DNA of 64,000 bases from Sulfurimonas sp. HSL1-2 (GTDB lineage Bacteria; Campylobacterota; Campylobacteria; Campylobacterales; Sulfurimonadaceae): assembly GCF_039645565.1 (NCBI RefSeq), contig NZ_CP147914.1:310001-374000 (forward strand), written 5' to 3'. Position numbers and translations under genes: made by a program. Each line of letters starts with the position of its first letter. Positions within the stretch are counted from its first letter, which is position 1. Below, one piece after another: positions 1 to 8,047 of this stretch. The notes beneath the pieces are model-generated. The model did no database searches and was not told the DNA's origin. It saw only the letters and a program-made list of their open reading frames with translations.

Positions 1-432
1 GTCCAGCACCGAGCGCTGTTCGGAGACGATTCCGCCGTGTTCGTGAAACTCGTCGACGAGGAAACCGTCCGCGTAGATGATGATGCCGCCCAGTGTCGGG
101 TAGTCGTAGGATTCGGGGCGGTGGCGCACCATCATGCAGGCGTAGAAGGCGATGAGGACTTTCATCTCCTCCGTGACCTCGATCCCGACCCCGCTGAAGG
201 GCTTCGTGTGGACAAAGCGCAGGACGGCGCGTTCGATCTTCCGGCGGGCTTCATTTTCCAGCTGCGGGTAGTGGAGCGTCCGCTCCAGGTAACGTCGCCA
301 CTGTTCGGGAAAAGGCATGGTACGCAGGGTTTCCAGTAGCCTGCTTTGCCGGCGGCTTCGATAAAAGGAGATGAAGGCCCAGATCAGAAAAAGTAAAAAA
401 AAGATGGATAAAAGCGCGAGAGGATACGTCAT
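1..432 (-). CDS. MtfA-like zinc peptidase, N-terminal part (runs off window start)
   Basis: An open frame of 144 codons begins with ATG at 432 and continues past base 1. It opens with a hydrophobic helix (about residues 4-18). Next comes a region resembling the MtfA/YeeI family: a PFPEQWRRYLERTL stretch, an ExARRKIERAVLRF helix, VTEEMKVLIAFYACMM, and DYPTLGGIIIYADGF. In MtfA this region precedes the HExxH zinc site, which lies outside the window, so catalysis cannot be checked. E. coli MtfA is a cytosolic aminopeptidase that binds the Mlc repressor. This copy has an added membrane anchor, as many homologues do. The start lacks a clear Shine-Dalgarno sequence; upstream in-frame GTG/TTG codons near 470 are alternatives. 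Confidence 0.72.
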   Translation of the reverse strand, partial: MTYPLALLSIFFLLFLIWAFISFYRSRRQSRLLETLRTMPFPEQWRRYLERTLHYPQLENEARRKIERAVLRFVHTKPFSGVGIEVTEEMKVLIAFYACMMVRHRPESYDYPTLGGIIIYADGFLVDEFHEHGGIVSEQRSVLD

Positions 433-549
433 GGTATGCGCCCATTCGTTGGAGCAAACGGCCAACACTCCAGGGAGGCCGTCTGATAGTGCAATCTTAA
501 CACAGCTTGCTTAGGCAGGTCTGAGGGGTACAGGCCCTCTGCGGACGGC

Positions 550-1260
550 TTAAGCATCGGCGGGAGAACGCAGGTCGATGAGGCGCGCATCCGGGATCTG
601 CTTTTGGATGATCCAGCCGGCGAGGTCGAACCATGCCACCCCGCTGGCGAGGATCTCCGAATCGGCGGTGACGGCGACGCCGCCGCACCGTTTCACCTTG
701 GCATCGACCTCGTCGGCCGTGAGCGCCTCCATCGGGACCGAGAGCCTGCGCGCGGTACCGTTGACGAGGGCGGCCACTCTTCCGCTGTTGGAAACGGGTC
801 GGTCGAAGAGCCATTGCGCTTCGGCGATCCCGGCCTTTTTGAGCGAAGTTGCGGCGAGAACGATGGCATCCTCGGTCTCGGCCCGCAGGGCATAAGAGCC
901 GTGGATATTGGCGATATCGCGGTAACAGCCGTCCGTCCCGATGAGGATGATGCCGCCGCCCAGCGCCGTTTCGAGGGTGATGAGCAGGTTGAAGCCGTCG
1001 ATGCAGAGTGTTTTGCCCCGCAGCGCCCCGAACGCCAAGGGGGTGTTACGCACCGCGCCGTCACCGGCGGTGTGCACGATGGCGAGCCGTTCGCGCTCGA
1101 CGAGCTGGAAATGGTTGCCGACCAGCGTCAGGGCGGCCTTGGTGCTGTAGCCGCGCCGCAGCAGCCACGAGAGGTCGCCGACCGCCTGCCGCAGCACGGC
1201 AAGCCGCTCCGGATCGAAAAAGAGGGTGTCTTCGGGGGCCAATCCACGATGTTTGCGCAT
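550..1260 (-). CDS. DUF434/DUF5616 protein, possible PIN/NYN-like RNase
   Basis: A 236-residue soluble protein. Residues 10-65 match the DUF434 pattern (a helix pair followed by VGNHFQLVERERLAI) and the rest matches the DUF5616 region. No function is established for this family as far as I know. I see acidic residues arranged as in NYN/PIN ribonucleases: CIDGFNLL (D88), LFDRPVSNSG (D153), TADEVDAK (D183, D186) and VTADSEIL (D200). The ATG at 1260 is preceded by GAGG. It is divergent from rnz with only 44 bp between the starts, so the two share a promoter region and perhaps an RNA-processing role. Family assignment is fairly sure; the nuclease idea is inference. Confidence 0.72.
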   Translation of the reverse strand: MRKHRGLAPEDTLFFDPERLAVLRQAVGDLSWLLRRGYSTKAALTLVGNHFQLVERERLAIVHTAGDGAVRNTPLAFGALRGKTLCIDGFNLLITLETALGGGIILIGTDGCYRDIANIHGSYALRAETEDAIVLAATSLKKAGIAEAQWLFDRPVSNSGRVAALVNGTARRLSVPMEALTADEVDAKVKRCGGVAVTADSEILASGVAWFDLAGWIIQKQIPDARLIDLRSPADA

Positions 1261-1292
1261 ATAAGGGTACCTCTGGAAACCCTATATTGTAC

Positions 1293-1298
1293 TATACT
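1293..1298 (+). promoter_or_regulatory. -10 box of rnz, six bases before the start codon
   Basis: TATACT is separated from the rnz ATG (1305) by six bases. Transcription from this box would begin at or next to the A of ATG, so the mRNA would be leaderless. No Shine-Dalgarno sequence is present. See the finding on leaderless genes. Confidence 0.5.
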
Positions 1299-1304
1299 AT
1301 CCGT

Positions 1305-2255
1305 ATGAAACTGACCTTCCTTGGAACGAGCGCGGGGAAACCGACGAAGGAGCGCAACGTCACGGCGCTGGCGCTTCAGATGGAGCAGGACCCGCAGTGG
1401 TACCTCTTCGACTGCGGGGAGGGGACGCAGCACCAGCTGCTGCGTACGCACCCCTCCGTCGGAAAACTGGCCGCGATTTTCATCACCCACATGCACGGCG
1501 ACCATATCTTCGGGCTGCCGGGGCTGCTGGCCTCAAAACGGATGGACCGGGCCTTCCGGCCGCTGCGGATCTACGGCCCCAGGGGAATTGCCGCGTTCAT
1601 CAACTGCTTCATGCAGACCGATGCCGACTACCTGGGGTACGATCTGCAGATCATCGAGTACGCTGCGGGGGAACAGTTTGTCTTTGACCGCTTCCGCGTC
1701 ACCGTTTTGCCGCTGGTGCACTCCATCGAGAGCCATGCCTTCCTGATCAAGGAGAACGACACCGCCAACCGGCTCGACGAGGCGAAGCTGCGCCGTGACG
1801 GGCTGGAACCTTCATCGCTTTACGGCGAGCTGAAAAGGGGTCTGACCGTCACCCATGCGGGGCGGGTCTACGAACCGCAGGCGTACATGCTGCAGCCGGT
1901 GCGTGGACGTTCACTCCTTATCGCCGGCGATAATGCGGAGCCTGCCGTGCTGGGCGCGGCACTGGAGGGGCTCGACCTTCTGGTGCACGAATGCACCTAT
2001 ACCCAGGAGATCTACGACAGCCTCGTCGAAAAACAGCTGCACACGACGGCCCGCGATCTGGGCCGTGCCGTAGGGGCTGCCGGCGTCGGCGCGCTCATCG
2101 CGACGCACATCAGTCCCCGCTTCGGCAGGGGCGGTCCCCACGAATTGACGGAAATAGAGCAGGAAATCCGCTCGGCCTACGGCGGCCCACTCTTTATCGC
2201 CGAGGATTTCGACGTGTTCCGGCTCGGGCGGGACAGGAAGATTGAACGGGAGTGA
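1305..2255 (+). CDS. rnz: ribonuclease Z
   Basis: A 316-residue metallo-beta-lactamase-fold endonuclease that removes 3' trailers from tRNA precursors. The N-terminus MKLTFLGTSAGKPTKERN is the family hallmark. The metal-binding motif HMHGDHIFGLPG is at about residues 63-74, and later ligands are visible in LLIAGDN and in THISPRF near the C-terminus. The LVHECTY element is also present. Length is normal for the bacterial short form. ATG at 1305 is chosen because it gives the canonical N-terminus; the longer upstream reading frame is not protein-like. It converges tail-to-tail with the flavin reductase gene, with no base between the stop codons. Confidence 0.96.
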   Translation: MKLTFLGTSAGKPTKERNVTALALQMEQDPQWYLFDCGEGTQHQLLRTHPSVGKLAAIFITHMHGDHIFGLPGLLASKRMDRAFRPLRIYGPRGIAAFINCFMQTDADYLGYDLQIIEYAAGEQFVFDRFRVTVLPLVHSIESHAFLIKENDTANRLDEAKLRRDGLEPSSLYGELKRGLTVTHAGRVYEPQAYMLQPVRGRSLLIAGDNAEPAVLGAALEGLDLLVHECTYTQEIYDSLVEKQLHTTARDLGRAVGAAGVGALIATHISPRFGRGGPHELTEIEQEIRSAYGGPLFIAEDFDVFRLGRDRKIERE

Positions 2256-2849
2256 TCAGGGGATCGGCGGCGGGGTGCGCTCCTCGCCGAGGTAGGCGTA
2301 GCTTTTGCCGATCCGCGCGATGGGATCGAAGGTAATCGTCATGCGCTCTTCATCCGTGATGCAGACAACGTCGACGAACTGCGACTTGATCTCGACAATG
2401 AGCGGGATCGTCTTGCTCTCCCCCAGGTCGACTTCGCTGTAGAAGTCGCAGAAAAAGGCGACGGGGGCACCCTCGATCATCGGCGGGTACCCCGGCACGG
2501 GGCGCGTGTGGGGGATGGCGAAGTGTTCCGCTTCGCTGACGTGGGCTTCAAGCTCCTTGGAGGAGAGGTGCAGCTGTTCAAGCTGCGCTTCCGAAGCGAT
2601 GCAGACGGTGCATTTTTGCGTTTCGCGCAGGTTGCGCAGGGTGTCCTTGGGCGTGCCGTCACTTTTGTGTCCGACGGAGAAGAGCATCGTCGGCGGGTTC
2701 GAGGAGAGGCCGGTGAAGTAGCTGAACGGTGCCACGTTCACGACGCCGTTGCTCTCGGTGACGACCCAGGCGATGGGACGGGGAATGACGGATTGCGACA
2801 TCAGTTTATAGATGTCCGAGGCGGATACGGTGTCGTAGTTAACGAGCAT
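2256..2849 (-). CDS. flavin reductase-like FMN-binding protein
   Basis: A 197-residue protein of the flavin reductase-like split-barrel family. The signature SQSVIPRPIAWVVTESNGVVNVAPFSYF near the N-terminus, followed by LSSNPPTMLFSVG and KDTLRN, is the FMN-binding region. These proteins bind FMN and often reduce flavin or act as NADH:FMN oxidoreductases; the substrate is unknown here. The ATG at 2849 has a strong AAGGAG upstream and overlaps the end of the transglutaminase gene by 11 bp. It is therefore the last gene of the MoxR / DUF58 / transglutaminase operon, although no functional link is obvious. Confidence 0.88.
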   Translation of the reverse strand: MLVNYDTVSASDIYKLMSQSVIPRPIAWVVTESNGVVNVAPFSYFTGLSSNPPTMLFSVGHKSDGTPKDTLRNLRETQKCTVCIASEAQLEQLHLSSKELEAHVSEAEHFAIPHTRPVPGYPPMIEGAPVAFFCDFYSEVDLGESKTIPLIVEIKSQFVDVVCITDEERMTITFDPIARIGKSYAYLGEERTPPPIP

Positions 2850-4875
2850 CAGGGTCTCCTTGGGAGGGTTTCTCGCGCAAAAAGGCGCGGATGGATTTTT
2901 TGAATTGTACTGCATCCTCTTTGCCACTGCCGTACTGCTGCCGGTGGTAGAGGCGGTCGACTTCGGCCAGAGCGCTGCCGGGGTGGGCCGCGAGGTAGCG
3001 TGCGAAAAATGTGTGCAGGGTCTCCCCCTCCTCCCGAACGAAGCCGCTGCGCTGCAGCCTTGAGAGCAGGGGGCGCAGCAGGCAAAGGAGCCTGTTGCCG
3101 CAGCGTGGGCGGCGCAGCCAGAGGAAGAGCGCCGCGCTCGCCAGCACGAGCAGGGCGAAGGCGGCGGCGAGTCTGGCGGCAAAGGCCGGGTCTTTTTTGA
3201 CCTTTTCGAGCAGCCGCATCTGCCGGAAGTGGCTGTACTGCAGCACCCAGGTTTCCACCTGGTACTTGACATAGAGCAGGTAGAGATTCAGGCGGGTGAG
3301 GCGGTCGCTGTTGTCTTCGAGGGTACCGGTCCGGCGCAGCAGCTCTGCGCTCTCGTCGTCGACAAAGGCGGCGGCCGCCGTTGTTTCGACGCGCTGCCAG
3401 TGGCCGTTGACATAGACCTCGGCCCAGGCATGGGCATCGCGCTCCTTGACGGCGAGGTAGTTGTTGACGCTGTTTTTGCGGTCGGCTTTGTAGCCGGTCA
3501 CGACGCGGGCGGGCAGGCCTGCCAGCCTTGAGAGCGTGACGAAGGCGCCTGCAAAATGGACGCAGTACCCCTTGCGTTTGTCAAAGAGGAAGCTGTCGGC
3601 CGTACGGTTCAGGTCGAGGGGTTCCGGGCGCAGGCTGTAAGTGAGGTTCTGGTCGCGGAAAAAACGGAAAAGGGCACCGAGGCGCTGTTTCGGGTCGGGG
3701 TTGGCCGCCACGATGCTTTCGGCCGCGGCACTGCTGCGCGGATGGGCGCTGCGGTTGACGTCGAGGGCGTAGGCCAGCACCGTGCGTTCGGTCCTACTGC
3801 CGTAGCGGTAGACGAGGGCCGAGCCCGCATCGTAGTGCTGCGGTTCGTCGATGGGCTTCTCCAGCGTCGTTTCGAAATCGGCGTTGATCGTTGCCCCCTC
3901 CGGGGCTTCGAGCGGCAGGTCGAGAAGGTAGAGCCACTTCTTGTGGGTCGGGTAGAGCGACACCTTGTAAGCGGTTACCTTCTCGATCGTACGGTACATA
4001 CCCTCCTGGGCACGCTGTTTCGGTGCAAAGGCTCTTCGGACATAGGCCGGGAGCGGTTCCCAGTGATCTTTTTTGTCGCGGTAGAGGACACTGCCACGGA
4101 AATAGAGCTGCTCCTCGGGCGGGATCGCGCCCAGGAACCCCACCTCCATGACGATGCGTTCGGAGGGCACGAGCAGGGCGGCGCCGTCCATGCGCATCGT
4201 ACCGTCGTGGCCGGTGCGGGTGATGTCGTCGCCCCGGAAACCGTAGGAGGCGTGCTCGAAGGAGATGCGGGGGAAAAAGAAAAAGAGCAGCACGACCCAG
4301 GGCAGGGAGAGGGCGAAGAGCATCCCCGTGATCCGGAGGCTTGAGAGCGCATCGGCACGGGTACGGTAGGCGAGGATCAGCCACAGCAGCACAAAGACCT
4401 CGAAAACAACGTAACCAAGCATCGCGATGGAGTCGAAAAAGAAGAGCGACAGGGCCAGCAGCAGTACGGGGGAGATGAGCAGGTAGAAGTTGATCGTGCG
4501 GGTGAGCCGCTGCAGGCTGACGGCGAGCAGCAGCAGGTAGAGGATCAGCTCGACGAAGAGTTTCAACCGCGAGAGGCCTGCGAAGTTGAATGCCCCGTAG
4601 ATGGAGAAGAAGACGGCAAGCAGGCCGGTCAGGGCGACGAGCATGAGGGTCGCCGTACTCCCCTTTTTCCCGACGAGCAGCAGCGTGAGCACGAGCAGCA
4701 GGAAAAGCAGCATCGGGGCTTTGACGAGCAGCAGAAGGGGCGTGATGACGGCGAGGTAGGCGAGGTCCAGCAGAAAGAGCTCGCGCGATGCGCTCCAGCC
4801 CTGCAGGCGGGCGGCGATGCGTCCCGGCTGCTTCGCCGAGGGATCAGTAGAGCGCCAGAGTAGTGAGAATCGCAT
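2839..4875 (-). CDS. TgpA-type membrane transglutaminase-like protein
   Basis: A 678-residue inner-membrane protein with DUF3488 / transglutaminase-core / DUF4129 layout. About six hydrophobic helices lie in residues 35-205. A periplasmic domain follows, then a helix near 525-545 and a cytosolic tail. The core contains KGYCVHFAGAF (catalytic Cys438), LPARVVTGY, and DAHAWAEVYVNGHW (His482). Where related proteins read RVDPT, this one reads RVETT, so the third triad residue would be Glu497, not Asp. It overlaps DUF58 by 32 bp. MoxR / DUF58 / TgpA trios are widespread, and Pseudomonas TgpA is essential, but the substrate is unknown. Confidence 0.9.
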   Translation of the reverse strand: MRFSLLWRSTDPSAKQPGRIAARLQGWSASRELFLLDLAYLAVITPLLLLVKAPMLLFLLLVLTLLLVGKKGSTATLMLVALTGLLAVFFSIYGAFNFAGLSRLKLFVELILYLLLLAVSLQRLTRTINFYLLISPVLLLALSLFFFDSIAMLGYVVFEVFVLLWLILAYRTRADALSSLRITGMLFALSLPWVVLLFFFFPRISFEHASYGFRGDDITRTGHDGTMRMDGAALLVPSERIVMEVGFLGAIPPEEQLYFRGSVLYRDKKDHWEPLPAYVRRAFAPKQRAQEGMYRTIEKVTAYKVSLYPTHKKWLYLLDLPLEAPEGATINADFETTLEKPIDEPQHYDAGSALVYRYGSRTERTVLAYALDVNRSAHPRSSAAAESIVAANPDPKQRLGALFRFFRDQNLTYSLRPEPLDLNRTADSFLFDKRKGYCVHFAGAFVTLSRLAGLPARVVTGYKADRKNSVNNYLAVKERDAHAWAEVYVNGHWQRVETTAAAAFVDDESAELLRRTGTLEDNSDRLTRLNLYLLYVKYQVETWVLQYSHFRQMRLLEKVKKDPAFAARLAAAFALLVLASAALFLWLRRPRCGNRLLCLLRPLLSRLQRSGFVREEGETLHTFFARYLAAHPGSALAEVDRLYHRQQYGSGKEDAVQFKKSIRAFLREKPSQGDPDAR

Positions 4876-5686
4876 TGATCCCCTCCTTCTTGCTGTCGAG
4901 TACCTTGCGGGGCATGACGATGGTAAAAGGGAGCCGTGCCGCCTCGCATTCGAGGGCCCAGAGGGTCAGTTGCGAAAGGCGGCTCTCGTCGTCCCTGCCG
5001 CTGCGCAGAAATTCGAACCGGAGGGTCTCCGTCTGCCGTTCCCGGTCGAAGTTTTTAACGGCGAGTTCCCCCCTGGCGACGGAGGGCCAGTGGATGCGCG
5101 AAGGGCTCTCCGCCCCGCTGTAGCTGCGCAGACCCTCGAAATCCGTCTCGTCCCCGAAAGGGGAGCGCTGGCGCAGCAGAAAACTGCGCAGGGGTTCGCC
5201 TTTGGGTTCGGGGAAGACGATGCGCTCGCAACTCTTGCCGATGTCGAGGACGAAACGCACCGTCGAGAGGGGAAAGAGGCTTTGAAGAGTGCAGGGGCCC
5301 GCTTCGAACCGGCCGCGCCGTTCGGGGGCGAGCGGCAGTGCGGCGGTCACGGTCGTATGCGGGGGGATCTCGGGCAGAGGCTTGACGCTTCCGGCGCCGT
5401 GGAGCTCCACGGCCCAGGCGCCCAGGGCGGAGGTGTTGCGGATCTTGAAGTGGCAGGTTCCGCCCCGACGGGCGAAAAGCCGTTCGCAGCCGCTTTGTTC
5501 CGCTTCGAGGCAGCCGAGGTTACGCAGCCCGAGCGGCCCGGCGGCAAACGCGCTGGCAAAGACGAAAAAAAGGGTGATATAGACGAGGTTGAAGTTGTGC
5601 ATGTAGGCCTCGAGAAAGAGGCCGAACAGCAGGACGACGACGAGGAGGCTGAAACGCGTTGCCCGCTGGCGGACGCGTTTACGCAT
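4844..5686 (-). CDS. DUF58 domain protein
   Basis: A 280-residue protein with a basic N-terminus, two hydrophobic segments (about residues 12-50), and a C-terminal DUF58 domain marked by DFEGLRSYSGAESPSRIHWPS and LAVKNFDRE. DUF58 resembles a degenerate von Willebrand A domain and is typically encoded next to MoxR AAA ATPases. The ATG at 5686 overlaps the moxR stop by 8 bp, a typical coupling arrangement. An in-frame ATG at 5713 would add nine residues and cannot be excluded, since neither start has a good Shine-Dalgarno sequence. Confidence 0.88.
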   Translation of the reverse strand: MRKRVRQRATRFSLLVVVLLFGLFLEAYMHNFNLVYITLFFVFASAFAAGPLGLRNLGCLEAEQSGCERLFARRGGTCHFKIRNTSALGAWAVELHGAGSVKPLPEIPPHTTVTAALPLAPERRGRFEAGPCTLQSLFPLSTVRFVLDIGKSCERIVFPEPKGEPLRSFLLRQRSPFGDETDFEGLRSYSGAESPSRIHWPSVARGELAVKNFDRERQTETLRFEFLRSGRDDESRLSQLTLWALECEAARLPFTIVMPRKVLDSKKEGINAILTTLALY

Positions 5687-6599
5687 CCGCCGAAACGTGC
5701 GAAAAGAGCTCATGGCGGAGGCGTGCGAGGGTCGTGACGCCCTCTTTGAAGGCGAGGCGGTGGAGACAGACTTCGCCGGCCACGGCCTGGACGTCGTCGG
5801 GGATGGCATAGTCGCGTCCGTGCAGGTGCGCCCAGGCGCGGGTCATGGCCGTCATGGCCAGGGCGCCGCGGGTGGAGAGGCCGTAAACGAAGCGGCCGCT
5901 GTCACGGGTATAGGTGATCAGTGACTGGAGGTAGTCCAGCAGCATCGGGCTGAGGTGGACGTTCTGCACGGCATTCATTGCGGCTGTGATGGCTGTGGCA
6001 TCAATCAACGGCACTGCCGCGGCGGCGCGCCTTCCTCCTCCCAGCAGCACCGCGCGTTCCGCCTCCTTGTCGGGGTAGCCGATCCCGAACGAGCAGAGGA
6101 AACGGTCCAGCTGGGAATGTGGCAGTGCGAAGGTACCGACCTCTTCGTAGGGGTTCTGGGTCGCGATGACGAAGAAGGGCTCTTTGAGATCGTGGCTTTT
6201 GCCGTCGATGGTGACGTGGTGCTCCTCCATCGCCTCGAGCAGCGCGGACTGGGTCTTGGGCATGGAGCGGTTGATTTCGTCGGCGAGGAGGAACTGGGTG
6301 AAGATGGCCCCCTTTTTCAGGACGAACTTGCCGCTCTCCTGGTCGAAGTAGCTCACCCCGAGGATGTCCGAGGGGAGCAGGTCGCCGGTAAACTGGATGC
6401 GCCCGAAATCGAGCCCCATCACGCCGGCGAAGGTTTTGGCGAGGGTCGTTTTCCCGACGCCGGGGATGTCCTCGAGCAGGACGTGCCCCCCGGCAAAGAA
6501 GGCGGCGAGCGTCAGGGAGATGGCGTGGCGTTTGCCGAGCAGGTGCGCTTCGACGGCGTCGACAAGCGGCAGGAATTCCGGGGCGATAGTCTCATTCAT
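5679..6599 (-). CDS. MoxR family AAA+ ATPase
   Basis: A 306-residue AAA+ protein. Walker A is GVGKTTLAK at about residues 43-51. Walker B lies in LLADEINRSMPKTQSALLEAMEE. Sensor 1 is in FVIATQNPYEE, followed by the MoxR sequence TFALPHSQLDRFL and a C-terminal lid domain. MoxR ATPases act as chaperones that mature or load partner complexes, usually containing VWA-like proteins; the adjacent DUF58 protein is the likely partner. It is the first gene of a four-gene minus-strand operon. The ATG at 6599 has AAGG upstream. Confidence 0.95.
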   Translation of the reverse strand: MNETIAPEFLPLVDAVEAHLLGKRHAISLTLAAFFAGGHVLLEDIPGVGKTTLAKTFAGVMGLDFGRIQFTGDLLPSDILGVSYFDQESGKFVLKKGAIFTQFLLADEINRSMPKTQSALLEAMEEHHVTIDGKSHDLKEPFFVIATQNPYEEVGTFALPHSQLDRFLCSFGIGYPDKEAERAVLLGGGRRAAAAVPLIDATAITAAMNAVQNVHLSPMLLDYLQSLITYTRDSGRFVYGLSTRGALAMTAMTRAWAHLHGRDYAIPDDVQAVAGEVCLHRLAFKEGVTTLARLRHELFSHVSADA

Positions 6600-6691
6600 G
6601 GCCTTATCATAGCATAGGCTCTGCTGCGATGCTCAAAAAGTTTGAATGATTTTAAAAATAATATTGATTTATTGTTTATATTTATCTGTAT

Positions 6692-6697
6692 TATAAT
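6692..6697 (+). promoter_or_regulatory. -10 box of the 43-residue membrane protein gene
   Basis: TATAAT lies in an AT-rich island (about 6640-6725) that stands out against the GC-rich surroundings. Possible -35 elements (TTGATT at 6664, TTGTTT at 6672) are badly spaced. This fits Campylobacterota sigma70 promoters, which rely on the -10 box and phased T stretches. A segment overlapping the leader (6708-6721) is identical to part of the arsB operator at 20892-20905. Confidence 0.55.
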
Positions 6698-6732
6698 TAT
6701 GAAAACAAATAAATATTGATAAAGGCTCTAAC

Positions 6733-6864
6733 ATGATCAGACGTATTCCCTGGTGGCTCGGCGGTCTGCTGATGGCCCTGCTGCTGGGCGCGCTGGTCGC
6801 CGTGAGCATCCTGCTCCCGCTGAGGCAGGCGTTCGACGAAGCGGACCTTAACCGGCTCGGTTGA
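6733..6864 (+). CDS. 43-residue single-helix membrane protein
   Basis: ATG at 6733 follows AAAGG at good spacing and opens a 43-codon frame to TGA at 6862. The product starts MIRRIPWW, continues with one very hydrophobic helix (about residues 7-29, rich in Leu, Gly and Ala), and ends in a short acidic tail (FDEADLNRLG). Basic residues before the helix predict N-in topology. A clear promoter island and Shine-Dalgarno sequence argue that it is expressed. It ends 13 bp before the converging histidine kinase gene. I do not recognise the family; a regulator or accessory of a membrane complex is possible. Confidence 0.6.
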   Translation: MIRRIPWWLGGLLMALLLGALVAVSILLPLRQAFDEADLNRLG

Positions 6865-6877
6865 GCCGCATCCCGCG

Positions 6878-8047
6878 CTATACCGCAGCCGCTTCTTGCG
6901 GGAAGCAGAGGCGGAACTGCGTCCCCTTCCCCTCTTCAGAATCAAGTGTCAGCGTGATACCGTAGGCGCCGCAGATCCGTTTGACGATGGAGAGCCCCAC
7001 GCCGAAGCCTCCGCCGACTTCCGTGGCACGGGTGAACTGTTCAAAGATCCGGTGCCGCTGCTCCGGTGGAATCCCCATCCCTTCATCCGTGACAGTGATG
7101 CAGCGCGCGTCCATCTCGAGATGCACGGTCGCGCCCGGCGGGGAGTATTTGACGGCGTTGCCGATGAGGTTGCCCAGCAGCAGCTGCGCCTCCGCTTCCT
7201 GGATGGCAAAGCGGAGGGGCTGGGTCTGCAGGGCGAGGTGCTGCTGTTTGCTCTCCATCAGCGGACGGTAGTATGCCGCGCTTTTTTCCGCCACCAGGGC
7301 CAGATCGATGGGGAGTGGCGTTTCCGGTTTGCGTGCGAAATTGAGGTAGGTCAGTGAGCGGTAGATGTCATAGAGCTGCCGGGTGCTCGCGGTGATGTTG
7401 CGCAGGGTCTTTTCACTGCATCCTCCCCGCAGAAGGAGCTGTTCGGCCGCCATGGTGAGGGCGGTTACAGGGGTGTTGAGTTCATGAGTGACGTCGTTGA
7501 CGAAGCGTTCGGTCTGTACGACGCGCTGGTGCAGGGGACGCATGAAGAGTTTGGAAAGTGTCCAGGCGACGGTGGCGGCGAGCAGTGCGATGGCGGCCAT
7601 CATCGCCAGCACGATTTCGCGCAGCTCTGCGAGCACCCCGAAGAGCGTATCGGAGCTGACGATGACATAGCGGATGTTCAGGTGCTCCTTGGGGGCATCG
7701 GAAATGAGGACCATGCGGCCGTTGTATTCGCGGTAATCGGGGAGCTCCGGAATAAGGCCGGAGGGGAGCTCCCCCGAAACAAGCCGGCCGTCTATGCCGA
7801 TCAGCGCGATACGGACATCCCCGCCGTGCAGCTCGGGAATCTGCAGGGGGGTACCGTGCATATGGGCCATGATAATCGCCGTGCCGATGCGGTCTGCGAT
7901 ATGCTCCAGCCGGTAGTGCTCGTTGTTTTCGAAGGCGTGTTTCTGGGCCGTGTAGTACCAGAAGCCCGTCAGCAGAATAAAGAGAAAAGAGGAGACGACG
8001 TAGAGCCCCAGAAAAGAGTAGAATGAACGTTTTTCGAGTTCATTCAT
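6878..8047 (-). CDS. two-component sensor histidine kinase (probable metal sensor)
   Basis: A 389-residue kinase. Transmembrane helix 1 is at about 12-32 and a periplasmic sensor runs to about 140. Transmembrane helix 2 (about 143-163) follows. HisKA has FVNDVTHELNTPVTAL (phospho-His in THELN). The ATPase domain has LLGNLIGNAVKYSPPG (N box), VTDEGMGIP (G1) and GFGVGLSIVKRI (G2). The sensor contains MAHMHG with Met60, His62, Met63 and His64, plus ELHGG (His74), a plausible soft-metal site. It overlaps the response regulator gene by 8 bp. The neighbourhood of metal efflux genes suggests copper or silver sensing. Confidence 0.93.
   Translation of the reverse strand: MNELEKRSFYSFLGLYVVSSFLFILLTGFWYYTAQKHAFENNEHYRLEHIADRIGTAIIMAHMHGTPLQIPELHGGDVRIALIGIDGRLVSGELPSGLIPELPDYREYNGRMVLISDAPKEHLNIRYVIVSSDTLFGVLAELREIVLAMMAAIALLAATVAWTLSKLFMRPLHQRVVQTERFVNDVTHELNTPVTALTMAAEQLLLRGGCSEKTLRNITASTRQLYDIYRSLTYLNFARKPETPLPIDLALVAEKSAAYYRPLMESKQQHLALQTQPLRFAIQEAEAQLLLGNLIGNAVKYSPPGATVHLEMDARCITVTDEGMGIPPEQRHRIFEQFTRATEVGGGFGVGLSIVKRICGAYGITLTLDSEEGKGTQFRLCFPQEAAAV

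Noticed and set aside
1060-1080. Extra copies of the GTGTGCA half-site in coding sequence (for example near 1069, 3009, 31930, 59890)
   Set aside because: They are single, lie inside genes, and lack the second half-site 11 bp away.
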